Assembly (NCBI GenBank): GCA_028280735.1 | Contig: JANQLH010000061.1 | Coordinates: 1 to 33,837, forward strand | Source: SAR324 cluster bacterium | GTDB taxonomy: Bacteria; SAR324; XYD2-FULL-50-16 | Length of the DNA: 33,837 bases | Direction: 5' to 3' | Shown here: positions 33,176 through 33,837 of the stretch, one piece after another | Position numbering within the stretch: position 1 is the stretch's first letter | How the letters are laid out: each line of letters opens with the position of its first letter | The notes under the pieces: generated by a model | Told to the model about the DNA's origin: nothing | The model's input: the letters and a program-made list of their open reading frames with translations, nothing else | Database searches by the model: none | Translations under genes and position numbers: made by a program

Positions 33176-33837
33176 ATGATTTATGACCTATTGGTTTCCG
33201 ATCCTCTTTCAACGGCAAGTTTCCTGATGATTCTCCTTTCAATTGTGAGCCTCTGGATAAAAAAGGATTTCAGGATATGGGGAGCACTGGCAGTGATTGC
33301 CGTCAGTTTAGCTGTCCTATCGCATAGGATGGGTCTGGTTGGGATTCTCGCTGTTTTATCTCTAGGGATTGGTTACCTGTCGTTTGAAAAATCGGAATCA
33401 TTTTTTATCCGGTTTATCACCGGCGGTTTGGTCATTGTCTTATCTGTTTCTTTGGCAATTCATATTGTACCGGGATTTAACAATTGGAAATTATTTGAAA
33501 ATGTGACGCTGGGCGAAACCGGCAAAGCATTCGATATGTATTTCAACCTGGACAAGGCATTTGTTGGACTGATCATTTTAGGGTTTGGCTTTCCACTGGC
33601 AAAGAAAAGAGCAGAGTGGTTTTCTGCGTTTCGAACCACCTTTCCTATTCTTATCATCACCCTGCTGATTATCACGCCCTTGAGCTATTTATTAGGATAT
33701 ACAAAATGGGATGTGAAATTTACCGAACTCTTCTTTCTGTGGGGGATTGGCAATCTTTTAGTTACCTGTGTCGGAGAGGAAGCTTTTTTTAGAGCATTTC
33801 TCCAGAGAAATTTGTCCCACAAGTTGCAGGAGTATCG
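33176..33837 (+). CDS. CPBP-family intramembrane metalloprotease, 5' part (cut by window end)
   Basis: The frame runs from ATG 33176 to the right edge without a stop (220 codons visible). It contains about six hydrophobic segments and ends with the CPBP motif 1, GEEAFFRAFLQRNL (Glu201, Glu202, Arg206). Motifs 2 and 3 with the metal-binding His residues lie beyond the window. Such Rce1-like proteases cleave prenylated proteins in eukaryotes; bacterial members are linked to bacteriocin immunity or unknown tasks. ATG 33176 has no Shine-Dalgarno sequence; the frame is open upstream, and an in-frame TTG at 33113 is an alternative start. Confidence 0.8.
   Translation, partial: MIYDLLVSDPLSTASFLMILLSIVSLWIKKDFRIWGALAVIAVSLAVLSHRMGLVGILAVLSLGIGYLSFEKSESFFIRFITGGLVIVLSVSLAIHIVPGFNNWKLFENVTLGETGKAFDMYFNLDKAFVGLIILGFGFPLAKKRAEWFSAFRTTFPILIITLLIITPLSYLLGYTKWDVKFTELFFLWGIGNLLVTCVGEEAFFRAFLQRNLSHKLQEY

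Overview
The window is about 34 kb of bacterial chromosome with moderate GC (mid-40s percent by eye) and around 27 credible genes. The organism is Gram-negative: it carries apolipoprotein N-acyltransferase (lnt), a lipoprotein with a lipobox, and sigma-54 activators of proteobacterial type. Rubrerythrin, SelA, a decarboxylase/carboxylase-type carboxyltransferase and a DUF3795 protein point to an anaerobic or microaerobic lineage, for example Desulfobacterota or a SAR324-like group. That placement is inference; no rRNA or other marker gene is present.

Layout. 1-1434: the 3' end of a repeat-rich hypothetical gene and an alpha/beta hydrolase, then a 0.7 kb gap. 2147-9232: a five-gene peptide/nickel-type (Dpp/Opp-like) ABC transporter operon. 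It has a DppC-like permease, a double-ATPase fusion, a coiled-coil lipoprotein, a membrane-anchored solute-binding protein and a DppB-like permease. A promoter with an extended -10 precedes it, a terminator hairpin follows it, and a GAAA-capped hairpin sits just before the binding-protein gene. 9281-13684: a ComFB-domain gene, sohB, an NtrC-type response regulator without a visible kinase, and a protein made of tandem HTH-like repeats. 14148-21358: mnmA, a monoacylglycerol-lipase-like hydrolase overlapping a GT-B glycosyltransferase gene, lnt overlapping selA by ATGA, and a TatD-family hydrolase with Asn at an expected Asp metal ligand. 21464-24920: an acyl-CoA carboxylase carboxyltransferase whose leader contains a long imperfect hairpin, and a divergent sigma-54 activator with an unrecognised N-terminal domain.

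25084-30179: a run of small independent genes: rubrerythrin, a DUF2892 protein, a LysE-family exporter, trmO, mntP, a DUF3795 zinc protein, a KDSR-like short-chain dehydrogenase and a DUF4234 membrane protein. 30228-30972: non-coding DNA made of two full and one truncated tandem copies of a 287-288 bp unit, each with REPIN-like palindromes. 31177-33837: a HAD phosphatase, then a small cassette of a strongly structured leader and two overlapping unrecognised genes, and finally a truncated CPBP-family membrane protease.

The best candidates for something undescribed are the structured-leader cassette at 32100-32988, the tandem HTH-repeat protein at 12468-13427, the hairpin leader of the carboxyltransferase gene, the unusual transporter operon, and the REPIN-like tandem array. 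None is proven to be a new system from sequence alone.
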